Assembly: GCA_963730735.1 (NCBI GenBank)
Contig: CAVSSX010000008.1
Coordinates: 310,001-374,000 of the forward strand
DNA: 64,000 nt
Reading direction: 5' to 3'
Origin: CAVSSX01 sp963730735
GTDB lineage: Bacteria > Actinomycetota > Acidimicrobiia > Acidimicrobiales > RAAP-2
The notes under the pieces: model-generated
The model's database searches: none
What the model was told of the DNA's origin: nothing
Seen by the model: the letters and a program-made list of their open reading frames with translations, nothing else
Program-made: the position numbers and the translations under genes
Shown here: positions 54,364 to 62,976 of the stretch, in pieces
Layout of the letters: each line of letters opens with the position of its first letter
How positions within the stretch are numbered: position 1 is the first letter of the stretch

Positions 54364-55267
54364 GGCACGTCGCTCCTTTTCCGATGAACTGGTTGACAAC
54401 TGCCCGACCAACGCCTCGCCGCTGACGGGTTGGTCGGCCGGCTCGTCGCGTCGTGGGCCGCGCCTGGCGTTGGGGCCAGCACATGAGGACCAGCATCGGC
54501 ACCAGGTAGGCCAGGTAGGCGATGACCTCGATCCACACCGGGTAGGGCTGGATCCCGAGGACCCCGGTGACGAACGACGACAGCGGGGTCCCCGGCCGCA
54601 CCAGCCACGACAGGTCGAAGGCCTGGGTCTGGCCGACGGTCAGCCACCCGGCCTCGTTGGCCGTGTGGACCGCCGTCATCACCAGGCCGGCGGCGATGAC
54701 CACCAGCACGATCCCGGTGATCCGGAAGAACCGGGCCAGGTTGATGTGGACGCCACCCTTGTAGATGCCGTAGCCGATGACCACGGCCAGGGCGATGCCG
54801 AGCACGGCCCCGAGCCAGCTGGCGGTGGCGTCGCCGCTGGCGTGGAAGGTGGCCAGCAGGAAGACCACCGTCTCGAAGCCTTCGCGCAGGACGGCCAGGA
54901 AGGCCATCAGCACCAGGGCCCTGGACGACCCCCGGGCCAGGGCCGAGTCGGCCGCCGCCTGCAGGTCGCCCTTCAGGTTGCGGGCGTGGCGACGCATGAA
55001 CAGCACCATGTAGGTGACCATCACCACGGCGATGGCCCCCACGACCGTCTCGAGGCCCTCCTGCTGACGCTGGGGCAGCTCCGAGGACACGATCTGCAGC
55101 ACGACACCGACGGCGATGCAGATGGCCACGGCGATCGACACGCCGATCCAGACCTGCCGCAGCGCGTCGCGCCGCCCCTGCTGGCCGAGGAAGCCGGCGA
55201 CGATGCCCACGATCAGGGCCGCCTCGAGCCCCTCTCGCAGTCCGATCACGAAGGTCGGTAGCACCAC
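54360..55267 (-). CDS. efeU: EfeU/FTR1-type iron permease, frame uncertain at the C-terminal tail
   Basis: About 300 aa with seven membrane helices. Both REXXE iron-binding motifs are present: GLREGLEAALIVG near residue 10 and VLREGFETVVFLL near residue 130. The core is in one frame from 55267 to about 54470. The hydrophilic tail after LMCWPQRQA does not reach a stop in that frame and would run into efeO; a stop at 54360-54362 in another frame overlaps the efeO GTG, so one or more indels are likely there. Upstream is an IdeR-like dyad and a TTGACA promoter. It imports iron across the membrane. Confidence 0.85.
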
Positions 55268-55326
55268 TCCCCTTTGCCGGCGCCCTACGGGTGGGCCGGT
55301 CGGCCTGGTCCCGTTATGTAGGCAGC

Positions 55327-55377
55327 CCTAAGATTTAGGTAGACCATATCTTGAACACCAGGTCGACCGGATGTCAA
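55327..55377 (-). promoter_or_regulatory. efeUOB promoter with IdeR-like dyad
   Basis: On the minus strand a -35 TTGACA (55377-55372) is followed after 18 bases by CAAGAT (55353-55348) as -10. Just downstream is the dyad CCTAA-ATC-TTAGG (55339-55327), with the half-sites of IdeR/DtxR boxes. Iron-loaded repressor here would block transcription start. Confidence 0.6.
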
Positions 55378-55437
55378 GGTGACGACCGGGCGCCACTCCC
55401 CTGCCCGGATCTCCGACAACCCTTCCTGCGGAGCCCC

Positions 55438-55466
55438 TTGACACGAAAGTTAGCCTCCCCTAATAA
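55438..55466 (+). promoter_or_regulatory. Near-consensus promoter with IdeR box in the spacer
   Basis: TTGACA (55438-55443), a 17-base spacer and TAATAA (55461-55466) form a near-consensus housekeeping promoter reading into the small ORF, bfd, bfr and ideR. The spacer and -10 contain TTAGCCTCCCCTAA (55450-55463), 12 of 14 matches to half of the IdeR consensus. The sequence stands out as AT-rich. Confidence 0.65.
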
Positions 55467-55498
55467 TGTGTGTCGTAGGGTCCGTTCGAGGAGCCGGG

Positions 55499-55723
55499 AT
55501 GAGCACACAGCAGGCGAACAGCAGGGTGGGGCTGCGACGGGTGGACTGGGTCCGCCTGACCCGGGACCATGGCCACGTGCGGGCCGAGGCCGTCGGCGTC
55601 GGCTTCCGGGTCCCGGTGACCTGCCCCATCCCCCTGGCCCTGGCGGCCGAGCTCATCGCCTCGGGCACCCCCCACGTCACCCGCACCGAGGATGCCCACG
55701 CCCTGGCCAGCGAGGTCCGGTAG
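55499..55723 (+). CDS. Hypothetical 74-aa protein in the iron operon
   Basis: This small soluble protein starts MSTQQANSRVGLRRVDWVRL and contains HVRAEAVGVGFRVPVTCPIP and a helical LALAAELIASG. It has one Cys and no known iron motif. It lies 4 bases before bfd and 33 bases after the -10 of a consensus-like, IdeR-box promoter, so it is probably iron-regulated. I recognise no family. Confidence 0.65.
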   Translation: MSTQQANSRVGLRRVDWVRLTRDHGHVRAEAVGVGFRVPVTCPIPLALAAELIASGTPHVTRTEDAHALASEVR

Positions 55724-55727
55724 CGCC

Positions 55728-55916
55728 ATGGTCGTCTGCCACTGCCGCGCCGTGAACGACCGGACCGTCGGGGCGGCCATCGCCTCGGGGGCCACGACGG
55801 TCGGCGAGCTGACCGAACAGTGCCGGGCCGGCGGCGGCTGCGGGGGCTGCCACGACGTGCTGCAGGCCCTGCTCGACGCCGTGGTCCCTCGGGAGTCGGT
55901 CGCTTCGGCGGCCTGA
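55728..55916 (+). CDS. Bacterioferritin-associated ferredoxin-like protein (BFD-type [2Fe-2S])
   Basis: This 62-aa protein has the Bfd cysteine pattern: VCHCRAVND at the N-terminus (C-x-C) and CRAGGGCGGCHDVL (C-x2-C) later. Bfd delivers electrons to bacterioferritin to release iron. The ATG at 55728 lies 4 bases after the previous stop. Bacterioferritin follows after 73 bases. The residues between the Cys pairs are shorter than in the E. coli protein but within family range. Confidence 0.82.
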   Translation: MVVCHCRAVNDRTVGAAIASGATTVGELTEQCRAGGGCGGCHDVLQALLDAVVPRESVASAA

Positions 55917-55989
55917 GGAACGACGCCGTCGCCGTCGACAAACCGGCCTACGATGCCCGAAAGGACACCGACGGGACGAAGGGATCGAC

Positions 55990-56464
55990 GTGACGCCGCA
56001 GGACACTGAGGTCATCGAGCTGCTGAACGAGGTGCTGACCGGCGAGCTGACCTCGGTGAACCAGTACTTCCTCGACGCCAAGATGCTCTCGAACTGGGGC
56101 TACGAGCGGCTCGGCGAGCACTTCCGCTCGGAGTCGATCGACGAGATGAAGGATGCCGACGAGCTCATCGAGCGCCTCTTGTACCTGGAGGGCCACCCGA
56201 ACATCCAGCGGCTCGGGCACCATCCGCACCGGCGAGACCGCCGTCGAGAAGCTCGAGCTGGCGCTCGAGCTCGAGCGGGTGTCGATCGACCGGCTGAACC
56301 GGGGCATCGAGCTGTGCGTGCGGGTGGGCGACAACGGCACCCGGGACCTGCTGGCCCGGATCCTCACCGGCGAGGAGGACCACGCCGACTGGATCGAGAC
56401 CCAGCTCGAGCTCACCCGTCAGGTCGGGGAACAGATCTACCTGTCCCAGCAGATCCGGGACTGA
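55990..56464 (+). CDS. bfr: Bacterioferritin, one frameshift; ferroxidase His54 position is Asp
   Basis: Corrected for one base, this is a 157-aa ferritin-fold iron store. The first frame (GTG at 55990) has LLNEVLTGELTSVNQYFLDAK and ESIDEMKDADELIERLLYLEG. The second has ETAVEKLELALELE and ILTGEEDHADWIETQLELT with YLSQQIRD at the end. The break is in the GGG at 56215-56217; GGC gives RLGTIRTGE. The haem ligand Met is present in DEM, and Glu and His of EEDH are present. The usual His of EMKH is Asp (EMKD), so one ferroxidase ligand differs. It is flanked by bfd and ideR. Confidence 0.86.
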
Positions 56465-56471
56465 GCGACCG

Positions 56472-57176
56472 ATGCCCACCGAATACCACCCCCCGGTGGA
56501 GGAGTACCTCCAGACCATCGAGTCGTTGAACGAGGAGGGGGCGCCGGTCATCCAGGCCCGGATCGCCGAGCGAATGGGCAAGTCGGCCCCGTCGGTCTCC
56601 GAGATGCTGGAGCGCCTGACGACCGAGGGCTACGTCGACCGCACCGGTCGCGAGATCACGCTGACCACCCAGGGGCACGCCGTCGCCGAGGGCGTCATCC
56701 GCAAGCACCGACTGGCCGAGCGGCTCCTGGTCGACGTCATCGGGCTGCCCTGGCACCTCGTCCACGACGAGGCCGGCCGCTGGGAACACGTCATGTCCGA
56801 CGACGTCGAGGCCCGCCTGGTGGCCCTGCTCGGCGATCCCGGGACGTGCCCCCACGGCAACCCCATCCCCGGCAGCGCCAACCTCCAGGAACCCCCGGCC
56901 GACCAGGTCGCCCTGGCCGAGGCGCAACCCGGCCAGACCGTCCGTTTCTCCCGGATGACCGAGGAGGTCGAGCTGGACGGGGCCTCGCTCCGCTATCTCG
57001 ACGACGCCGGGTTCATCCCCGGCACCACGGCCGAGGTCCTCACCCGGGCGCCGGACGGCACGCTGGTCGTCTCGTTGGACGGCCGGTCGCTGGCCCTCGG
57101 CCACGAACTGTGCGAGCGCCTGTACGTCGTGCCCGTCGCCTCGTCACCCACGGCGGGAGCCCCCGGGGCCCGCTGA
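56472..57176 (+). CDS. DtxR/IdeR-family iron-dependent repressor
   Basis: This 234-aa regulator has the N-terminal winged helix (VEEYLQTIESLNEEGAPVIQARIAERMGKSAPSVSEMLERL) and a dimerisation/metal domain (HRLAERLLVDVIGLPWHLVHDEA and CPHGNPIPG). A C-terminal SH3-like FeoA domain (about residues 150-228) completes it. Metal-site residues Cys/His/Glu (E and H in HDEAGRWEHV, C in GTCPHGNPI) are visible. The ATG at 56472 lies 7 bases after the bfr stop. It likely represses efeUOB and its own operon through the boxes at 55327 and 55450. Confidence 0.88.
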   Translation: MPTEYHPPVEEYLQTIESLNEEGAPVIQARIAERMGKSAPSVSEMLERLTTEGYVDRTGREITLTTQGHAVAEGVIRKHRLAERLLVDVIGLPWHLVHDEAGRWEHVMSDDVEARLVALLGDPGTCPHGNPIPGSANLQEPPADQVALAEAQPGQTVRFSRMTEEVELDGASLRYLDDAGFIPGTTAEVLTRAPDGTLVVSLDGRSLALGHELCERLYVVPVASSPTAGAPGAR

Positions 57177-57229
57177 AGGCCGTGGCGCCGACCGGAACCG
57201 ACCGGTCGGGGGTTTTGTAGATTGACCCG

Positions 57230-58462
57230 GTGAACGAGACGGCACCGAAGCCGCGCATCATCACGCCGGTCTTCCTGCTGGCCGGGATCTCCAGCCTGGC
57301 CTACTTCCTGGCCATCGGCATGACCATCCCGGTGCTGCCCCTGTTCGTCATCCACGGGCTCGGCGGCAACAACTTCACGGTCGGCGTCGTCGTCGGCATC
57401 TTCGCCGTGACCGCCGTGATCGCCCGACCGGTGGCCGGCCGTCTCGGCAACCGCCTGGGCCGGCGCATCCTGGTCGTCGCCGGGGCAGTCCTGATCGCCC
57501 TGTCGGTGGCCCTCTACGGGCTGGCCGGCGGCGTCGGGGTCCTGCTGCTGCTCCGCCTGCTCGGCGGGTTCGGGGAGGGGGCCTTCTTCACCGGATCGTC
57601 CACCCTGGTCGCCGACATGGCTCCCCCGGAACGCCGGGCCGAGGCGCTGAGCTACTTCTCGGTGGCCCTGTTCGCCGGGCTGGGGCTCGGCCCGACCATC
57701 GGCCAGGCCGTCTACCACGCCGCCGGTTTCACCACCGCCTTCGCCGTGGCCGGCGGATCGGCCCTCCTGGCCTCGCTCCTGGCCACCCGGCTCCCCGACC
57801 CGAGGATCGCCGATGTGGGGGCCCCGGGCGGCGGCCACCTCCTGCACCGCAAGGCGGTCGGGCCGGCGGCCGTGCTGGCCCTCGGGATCGTCGGCCTCAC
57901 CGCCTTCCAGGCCTACGTGCCCCTGTACGTCACCCAGCTCCACATGGCCGGCCCCCAGTTCGTCTTCTTGGTCTATGCCGGGGTCGTCCTGGTCACCCGG
58001 ATCGTCGGTGCCTCCTTCGCCGACCGCTACGGCGTCAACCGGGTGGCCACCCTGGCCACCAGCGCCATCGTCGTCGGGCTGGGGGTGATGGCCCTGTGGG
58101 CGGCGCCGGTCGGCCTCTACCTGGGGGCGGCGATCTTCGGGGTGGGGATCGCCCTGCAGTACCCGGCGTTGATGGCCCTGGTGGTCAACCGGGCCGAGCC
58201 CCACGAGCGCTCGGCCATGATCGGCACCTTCACCATGGCCTTCGACGTGGCCCAGGGGGTCGCCGGGCTGGTGCTCGGCGGCGTGGCGGCGGCGGCCGGC
58301 TTCCGGGCGAGTTTCGGGGCGGCAGCCGGGTTCGCCGTCACCGGGCTGGTCCTCTTGCTGACCCGGGTCGGCCGGTCACCGACCGGGGCGGCCCAGGAGC
58401 ACGACGACGACCCCGCTCCCCTGCACGACCCCGAGAGCTGGCTGCCCCCGGGCATCGAGTGA
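57230..58462 (+). CDS. MFS transporter
   Basis: This 410-aa major facilitator has twelve predicted helices. The loop between helices 2 and 3 carries ARPVAGRLGNRLGRR, the MFS motif A. The start is the GTG at 57230. The C-terminus is an acidic soluble tail. Whether it exports a drug, siderophore or metabolite is not clear; the iron genes upstream make a siderophore possible but this is only context. It ends convergent with the flippase gene across a hairpin terminator. Confidence 0.82.
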   Translation: MNETAPKPRIITPVFLLAGISSLAYFLAIGMTIPVLPLFVIHGLGGNNFTVGVVVGIFAVTAVIARPVAGRLGNRLGRRILVVAGAVLIALSVALYGLAGGVGVLLLLRLLGGFGEGAFFTGSSTLVADMAPPERRAEALSYFSVALFAGLGLGPTIGQAVYHAAGFTTAFAVAGGSALLASLLATRLPDPRIADVGAPGGGHLLHRKAVGPAAVLALGIVGLTAFQAYVPLYVTQLHMAGPQFVFLVYAGVVLVTRIVGASFADRYGVNRVATLATSAIVVGLGVMALWAAPVGLYLGAAIFGVGIALQYPALMALVVNRAEPHERSAMIGTFTMAFDVAQGVAGLVLGGVAAAAGFRASFGAAAGFAVTGLVLLLTRVGRSPTGAAQEHDDDPAPLHDPESWLPPGIE

Positions 58463-58472
58463 CCCCGGGTCC

Positions 58473-58492
58473 GGCCGGCCGGTTGGCCGGCC
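58473..58492. terminator. Bidirectional hairpin between MFS and flippase genes
   Basis: GGCCGGCC-GGTT-GGCCGGCC forms a perfect 8-bp stem with a 4-base loop in the 38-base convergent gap. It could end both transcripts, although it lacks a T-tract. Confidence 0.5.
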
Positions 58493-58500
58493 AGGGGGGC

Positions 58501-60211
58501 TCAGGCCCGTCGGGCCTTGGTCAAGGACCGCTCGTCGTCGGCCTTCTTGGCCGCCGACGCCGAGCGCGGTGCGCCCGACCCCGCCGCTTTCGGGGCCTTC
58601 GCCGGCCGGCGTGGCCGGGGTGGACGGTTTCGGGGCGACCTCGGGCTCCTTGTGGCCGTCCTTCCCCCGCTTGCGTCCGTTGCCCCCGTTGTGCTCGTGC
58701 CCCGGGGCCTCGAGCTCCACCCCGAGACCCTGCTCGGCCACGGCGCCGAGACCGGCGATCGGGCTGAGCTCGGCGATCAGGGCACCCGGGGCGATCTCGG
58801 GGTCGTCGCCCTCGTCCAGGGCCGGGGTGCCGGCCTGGTCGCCGTGCCCCCGGATGACCCGCCAGGTGACCGGGGCGAAGAAGACCGCTTCGACGATGGT
58901 CGCCGCCACCCAGAAGCCGCAGAGACCCTCGACGCCGAACAGGGCGGCGCCGGCGGCGGCGGCGGCGGCCTCGAAGCCGGTGGCGACGGTGACCACCCGG
59001 GCCGCCTCGGTCAGGCGGTCCTGGGCCCGGCGGATGGCCACGTAGTGGTCCTTGATGACGTAGGGGATGCCGGCCAGCATGAGCAGGCGCAGGATGGTCG
59101 TCCCGTGCTCGGCGTACTGCGGGCCGAAGACCCCGAGGATGGTGGAGGCGCCGGGCTCGACGATGGCCAGGGCGGCGATGCAGCAGCCCATCCCGATGGG
59201 CAGCGTGCGACGGACGTGGATGGCCAAGGACGACGGGTCACCGCTGGCCTCGGCGAACAGCGACATGGCCAGGAGCGCCGGCAGCAGCAGGACGGTGCTC
59301 GACACCAGCTGGGCGATCGAGAAGTAGGCGTAGTCCTGCGGGATGAGGAAGAGGGCGGCCAGCACCGGCAGGAAGAAGGACACCGACGTGATGGCCAGGT
59401 TCAGGGCGTGGTGCCGGAAGGCCGCCTGGCGGTAGCCGACGATGATGTCCCAGCGCATGTGGAGACTGGTGGGCCCGTGCGCCAGCTTGTGCAGACCGAG
59501 CAGCCACGGGGTGAGCAGGAGCGAGAGGCTGACGCCCACGACCCAGGCGAACAGCAACCCGGTCGTCGTCCGGAAGCCGAGGGCCACGATGCCGAAGACC
59601 AGCGCCAGCCGGAAGGCCGAGGCGGCGCCGTTGCGGGCCAGCTGGGCCGGGCCCTTGCGCAGGCCGATGGCCGAGGCGTCGAGGACGTTGGCCACGGTGG
59701 AGACGGTGGCCCCGGCCACGAACAGCAGGGCCTCGGCGGGGTGCCGCCCCATCTCCGAGAGGCTGGCCCCGAGGAACGGCGAGAGGGCCCAGGTGCCGAG
59801 GGCCAGCACCATGGCCACCAACGCCGCCACGGCGCAGCCGGTCGACACGACGGCCCGGCGGCTGCGCTCGGGCACCCGCTGGACCTCCACGATGAGGAGC
59901 GAGCCGATGCCGACGATGCCGATGGCCGAGATGAACGCCGCTGCCGACACCGCCGCAGCCGAGACACCGACGGCATGGGTGTTGACCTTGCGGGTGGTCA
60001 TGGCCCAGTAGGCGAGGCCCAGGGCCACCGTCACGCCCTGGGTCAGGACCAGGTAGCCGAAACGGCCGATCAGGCCGCTGCCGGCGACGAGGCCGCGCAG
60101 CTCGCTCTTCGACGGCATCGCCCGGGCCAGGCGGCCCGGCGTGCCCGGTCCGGCGTCGGTGGCGACGCCGATGTCCTCGGTCTCCGTCCTTGTGGTCGCT
60201 CGCCCGATCAC
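58501..60211 (-). CDS. Polysaccharide flippase (MOP/Wzx-like), tail frameshift
   Basis: This protein of about 569 aa has twelve or more helices and the layout of oligosaccharide flippases (GYLVLTQGVTVALGLAYWAMT at the start, MLAGIPYVIKDHYVAIRRAQDR near the end of the core). A basic, Ala/Lys-rich tail follows. The raw frame passes the expected stop and overlaps the MFS gene; removing one base at 58601-58610 leads to the TGA at 58501 with the tail KKADDERSLTKARRA. The GTG at 60211 overlaps the stop of the upstream gene. It probably moves lipid-linked glycans across the membrane. Confidence 0.78.
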
Positions 60212-62976
60212 GAGGACACCTCCCGCACGATTTTCCCGTCTTCCAGCAGGACCAGACGGTCCGCCTCGACCTCCGCCGCCGCCGGCACCGTCGCCGACCA
60301 CGTCTTGCGATCCGACGGCACGTCGGATCGCCACAGCACCTTGTTACCCTCGCGGGCCTGGATCTGAACGTTGTGCGTCGGATCGGCCAGGTGCACGATG
60401 GCCACCGCCGACCCGTTCTCGTTGTCGGTGACCGACAACGAGGTCGGGGCCCGCCACAGACCCTGCTGGGAGTGCACGGCGATGGCCGTCCCGCCGCCCA
60501 CCAGGGCGACGGTCAGGACCAACGACGGCAGGGCCCAGCGGTTGCCGGCGTTCCACTGGCGGAACCGGCGCACGCCGTTGGCGACGTTGGCGCTCCCCCG
60601 CCACGACGGCTGGTGGCGCAGGCCGAGGACGAACAGCACCCCCAACAGGACCAGGGCCGACGCCTGGGCCGGCAGCTTGGAGGGCACGAAGGCGAACATG
60701 GCGCCGATGCCCACCACCACCACCACCAACAGCCGCTCGACGATCCCGTCCACGCTGAGGCTCCGCCGCTTGCGGAACCACAGGCCGGCCACGATCACCG
60801 CCGGGGCCAGCACCCACCAGTCGGCCGAGGTCGGCAGCGTGTGGGCCGGGGTGGCGTGGGTCCCGGTCAGCGGGACCTCGCCCAGGATCGTCGACAGGTC
60901 GTAGATCTTGATCGGCCCGTTGTTGTAGATCTGGACGACGCCGGGGATGCCGGCGAACTTGCTCAGGTCGGCCGCCGTCAGGCGCTCGACCCCCTGGGTC
61001 TCCCCCGGCTCGAAGTAGTAGCCGTAGGCCGGTGGCCCGTCGGCCAGCCGGCTGTCGACGACCAGGTAGCGGATGTGGGCCTTCTTCACCAGGGCGATGT
61101 CGTAGTTGCCCCAGATCGGGTCGAAGTAGAGCGGCCCGACGTTGACCCCGCCGTCGCCCTCGGTCACCGGGGTCAGGTGGCCCACGGCGGCCATGAGGAC
61201 GTTGTCGTCACGGTCGGCGGCCACCGGTGAGTTCTCCGGGAGATGGCTGGCCGCCCACTGGGCGGCGTCGATGGAGTGGGCGTCGATGGACCGCTGGTCG
61301 GCCGACTGCAGGTACGGGCCCGGCACGTAGGACCAGTCGGGTCCGGAGCCGAGCAGCATCGAGCCGAGGAAACACAGGCCGGCGATGACGAGGACCACCG
61401 GCATGCGCCAGCGTCGGGTGGTGGCGAACCAGGCGCCCACCACGACGGCGATCCCGAAGAACACGAAGGTCGACATGCGACCCCCGACCTCCTGGCTGGC
61501 CGTCGACAGGCGGGAGCCGAGGACCACCAGGTAGCCGGCGGCGACCAGGACGGGCAGGTACCGCAGCGCCCCGCCCCGGACCGTGCGGTGCAGCACGACC
61601 GAGCGGATGGCCAGGGCCACCAAAGCCAGGAACAGGAGGGCCGAGATGAGCAGGACCGCCTCCTGCCACAGCGGGGCCACCACCCCCGAGGAACCCTTGA
61701 ACAGGCCTCGCTGCTTGCCCGAGCGGTCGACGATGCCGACGATGCCGTCCCAGGCCGGGTAGAGGATCGGGTTCAGGTAGCGGAAGAGGTGGGGGGCCGT
61801 GAAGGCCGTCCAGGCGAGGGTGAACACCAGGCCGATGCCGGTCACCAACGACGCCTGGCGGGCGGCGGCGTAGCGGCGGGTGGCGAACAGGGCCAGGGAG
61901 AACACGACCAGCAGCAGCATGGTCAGGCCTCCCACCAGGTGGTGGGTGACCACGGTGCCGGCCATGCAGGCGATGGCCAAGGGCTTGCGGTAGTCCTTCC
62001 CCTTCTTCGGGGCGTCGGCGATCCGCAGCACCAGGTAGACGGCCCCGGCGCCGAGCGACAGGGCCAGCGTCTGGTAGGAGAACCCGGCGTTGAACGAGTA
62101 GAACTGCGGGCTGGCGGCGTAGACCACGACGCCGGCGGCGCCGGCCCGCGACGACCGGGTGACCCGCTCGGTGAAGAGGAAGACCACCAGGACGAGGATG
62201 ACCCTCGACACCAGCACCGTCACCAGCTCGGACAGTACGACCGGCAGACCGGTGGTCCAGCGCACGGCCAGGGTGAACATCTCGAGGCCCGGGTAGTAGG
62301 GGCTGACCGGCAACAGCGAGTTCTTGGGGAACAGCTGGCGGTGGTCGGCCAGCTGCCACAGGGTCGTCTCGTGGAGCAGCTCGTCGTACCCCGTGTACAT
62401 CAGGGGGCTCAGGAGGAAGTACGAGAGGACGAGCGCCGTGCCCAGGATGACGCCGACCTGGATCCGCTCGTTGCGGCTGGCGTTGCCCGCCAGCATCCGC
62501 CAGGCGCACGGCAGGAAGATCGTCAGCAGGCCGATGAAGAAGAACGTGAGGGCCTTGTCGACCTGGCCCGACCGGCCGATGGCGTAGCCGATGCCCTGCA
62601 GGGCCAGGCCCACGCCGACCAATGGGGCCACGGCCCACAGCCGCGAGCGCCGACCCGGACTGGCCGCGACGGGTTGCTGATCATCGCTCGGATCCCCCGA
62701 CGGGGTCGGCTTGACCAGGGTCTCGGCCACGTCGAGGTCTACCACGGCGGGAGCATCGGCCACCGACGCCGCCGACCCGTCGTAGTCGCTCGGCGGTGGG
62801 GCGGTGAGCCGGCGCAGCACGGCGCCGGCCAGGGCCCGCACCGGGCGTCGGCGGGCGGTCCGGCCGGCGTCGTCGGGCGCGACGAGGTCACCGTCGAACG
62901 CCGCGTCGGGTGACACGGCCATCGACGGCTCCTCGGGGCGATGCGCCTCCTCGACGACGGCGGGCGGTGGGGTCAC
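60208..62976 (-). CDS. Large GT-C-like membrane protein, 922 aa
   Basis: This protein has an N-terminal cytosolic region (about 115 residues), about eleven helices, an extracytoplasmic domain (about residues 570-720) and a C-terminal part with more helices and a final beta-rich segment. The first loop after the early helices reads SPLMYTGYDELLHETTLWQL, with acidic residues placed as in GT-C enzymes. HHLVGGLTMLLL follows. It shares stop/start overlaps with the hydrolase upstream and the flippase downstream, so it belongs to one surface-glycan operon. I assign no specific sugar. Confidence 0.7.
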   Translation of the reverse strand: MTPPPAVVEEAHRPEEPSMAVSPDAAFDGDLVAPDDAGRTARRRPVRALAGAVLRRLTAPPPSDYDGSAASVADAPAVVDLDVAETLVKPTPSGDPSDDQQPVAASPGRRSRLWAVAPLVGVGLALQGIGYAIGRSGQVDKALTFFFIGLLTIFLPCAWRMLAGNASRNERIQVGVILGTALVLSYFLLSPLMYTGYDELLHETTLWQLADHRQLFPKNSLLPVSPYYPGLEMFTLAVRWTTGLPVVLSELVTVLVSRVILVLVVFLFTERVTRSSRAGAAGVVVYAASPQFYSFNAGFSYQTLALSLGAGAVYLVLRIADAPKKGKDYRKPLAIACMAGTVVTHHLVGGLTMLLLVVFSLALFATRRYAAARQASLVTGIGLVFTLAWTAFTAPHLFRYLNPILYPAWDGIVGIVDRSGKQRGLFKGSSGVVAPLWQEAVLLISALLFLALVALAIRSVVLHRTVRGGALRYLPVLVAAGYLVVLGSRLSTASQEVGGRMSTFVFFGIAVVVGAWFATTRRWRMPVVLVIAGLCFLGSMLLGSGPDWSYVPGPYLQSADQRSIDAHSIDAAQWAASHLPENSPVAADRDDNVLMAAVGHLTPVTEGDGGVNVGPLYFDPIWGNYDIALVKKAHIRYLVVDSRLADGPPAYGYYFEPGETQGVERLTAADLSKFAGIPGVVQIYNNGPIKIYDLSTILGEVPLTGTHATPAHTLPTSADWWVLAPAVIVAGLWFRKRRSLSVDGIVERLLVVVVVGIGAMFAFVPSKLPAQASALVLLGVLFVLGLRHQPSWRGSANVANGVRRFRQWNAGNRWALPSLVLTVALVGGGTAIAVHSQQGLWRAPTSLSVTDNENGSAVAIVHLADPTHNVQIQAREGNKVLWRSDVPSDRKTWSATVPAAAEVEADRLVLLEDGKIVREVSS

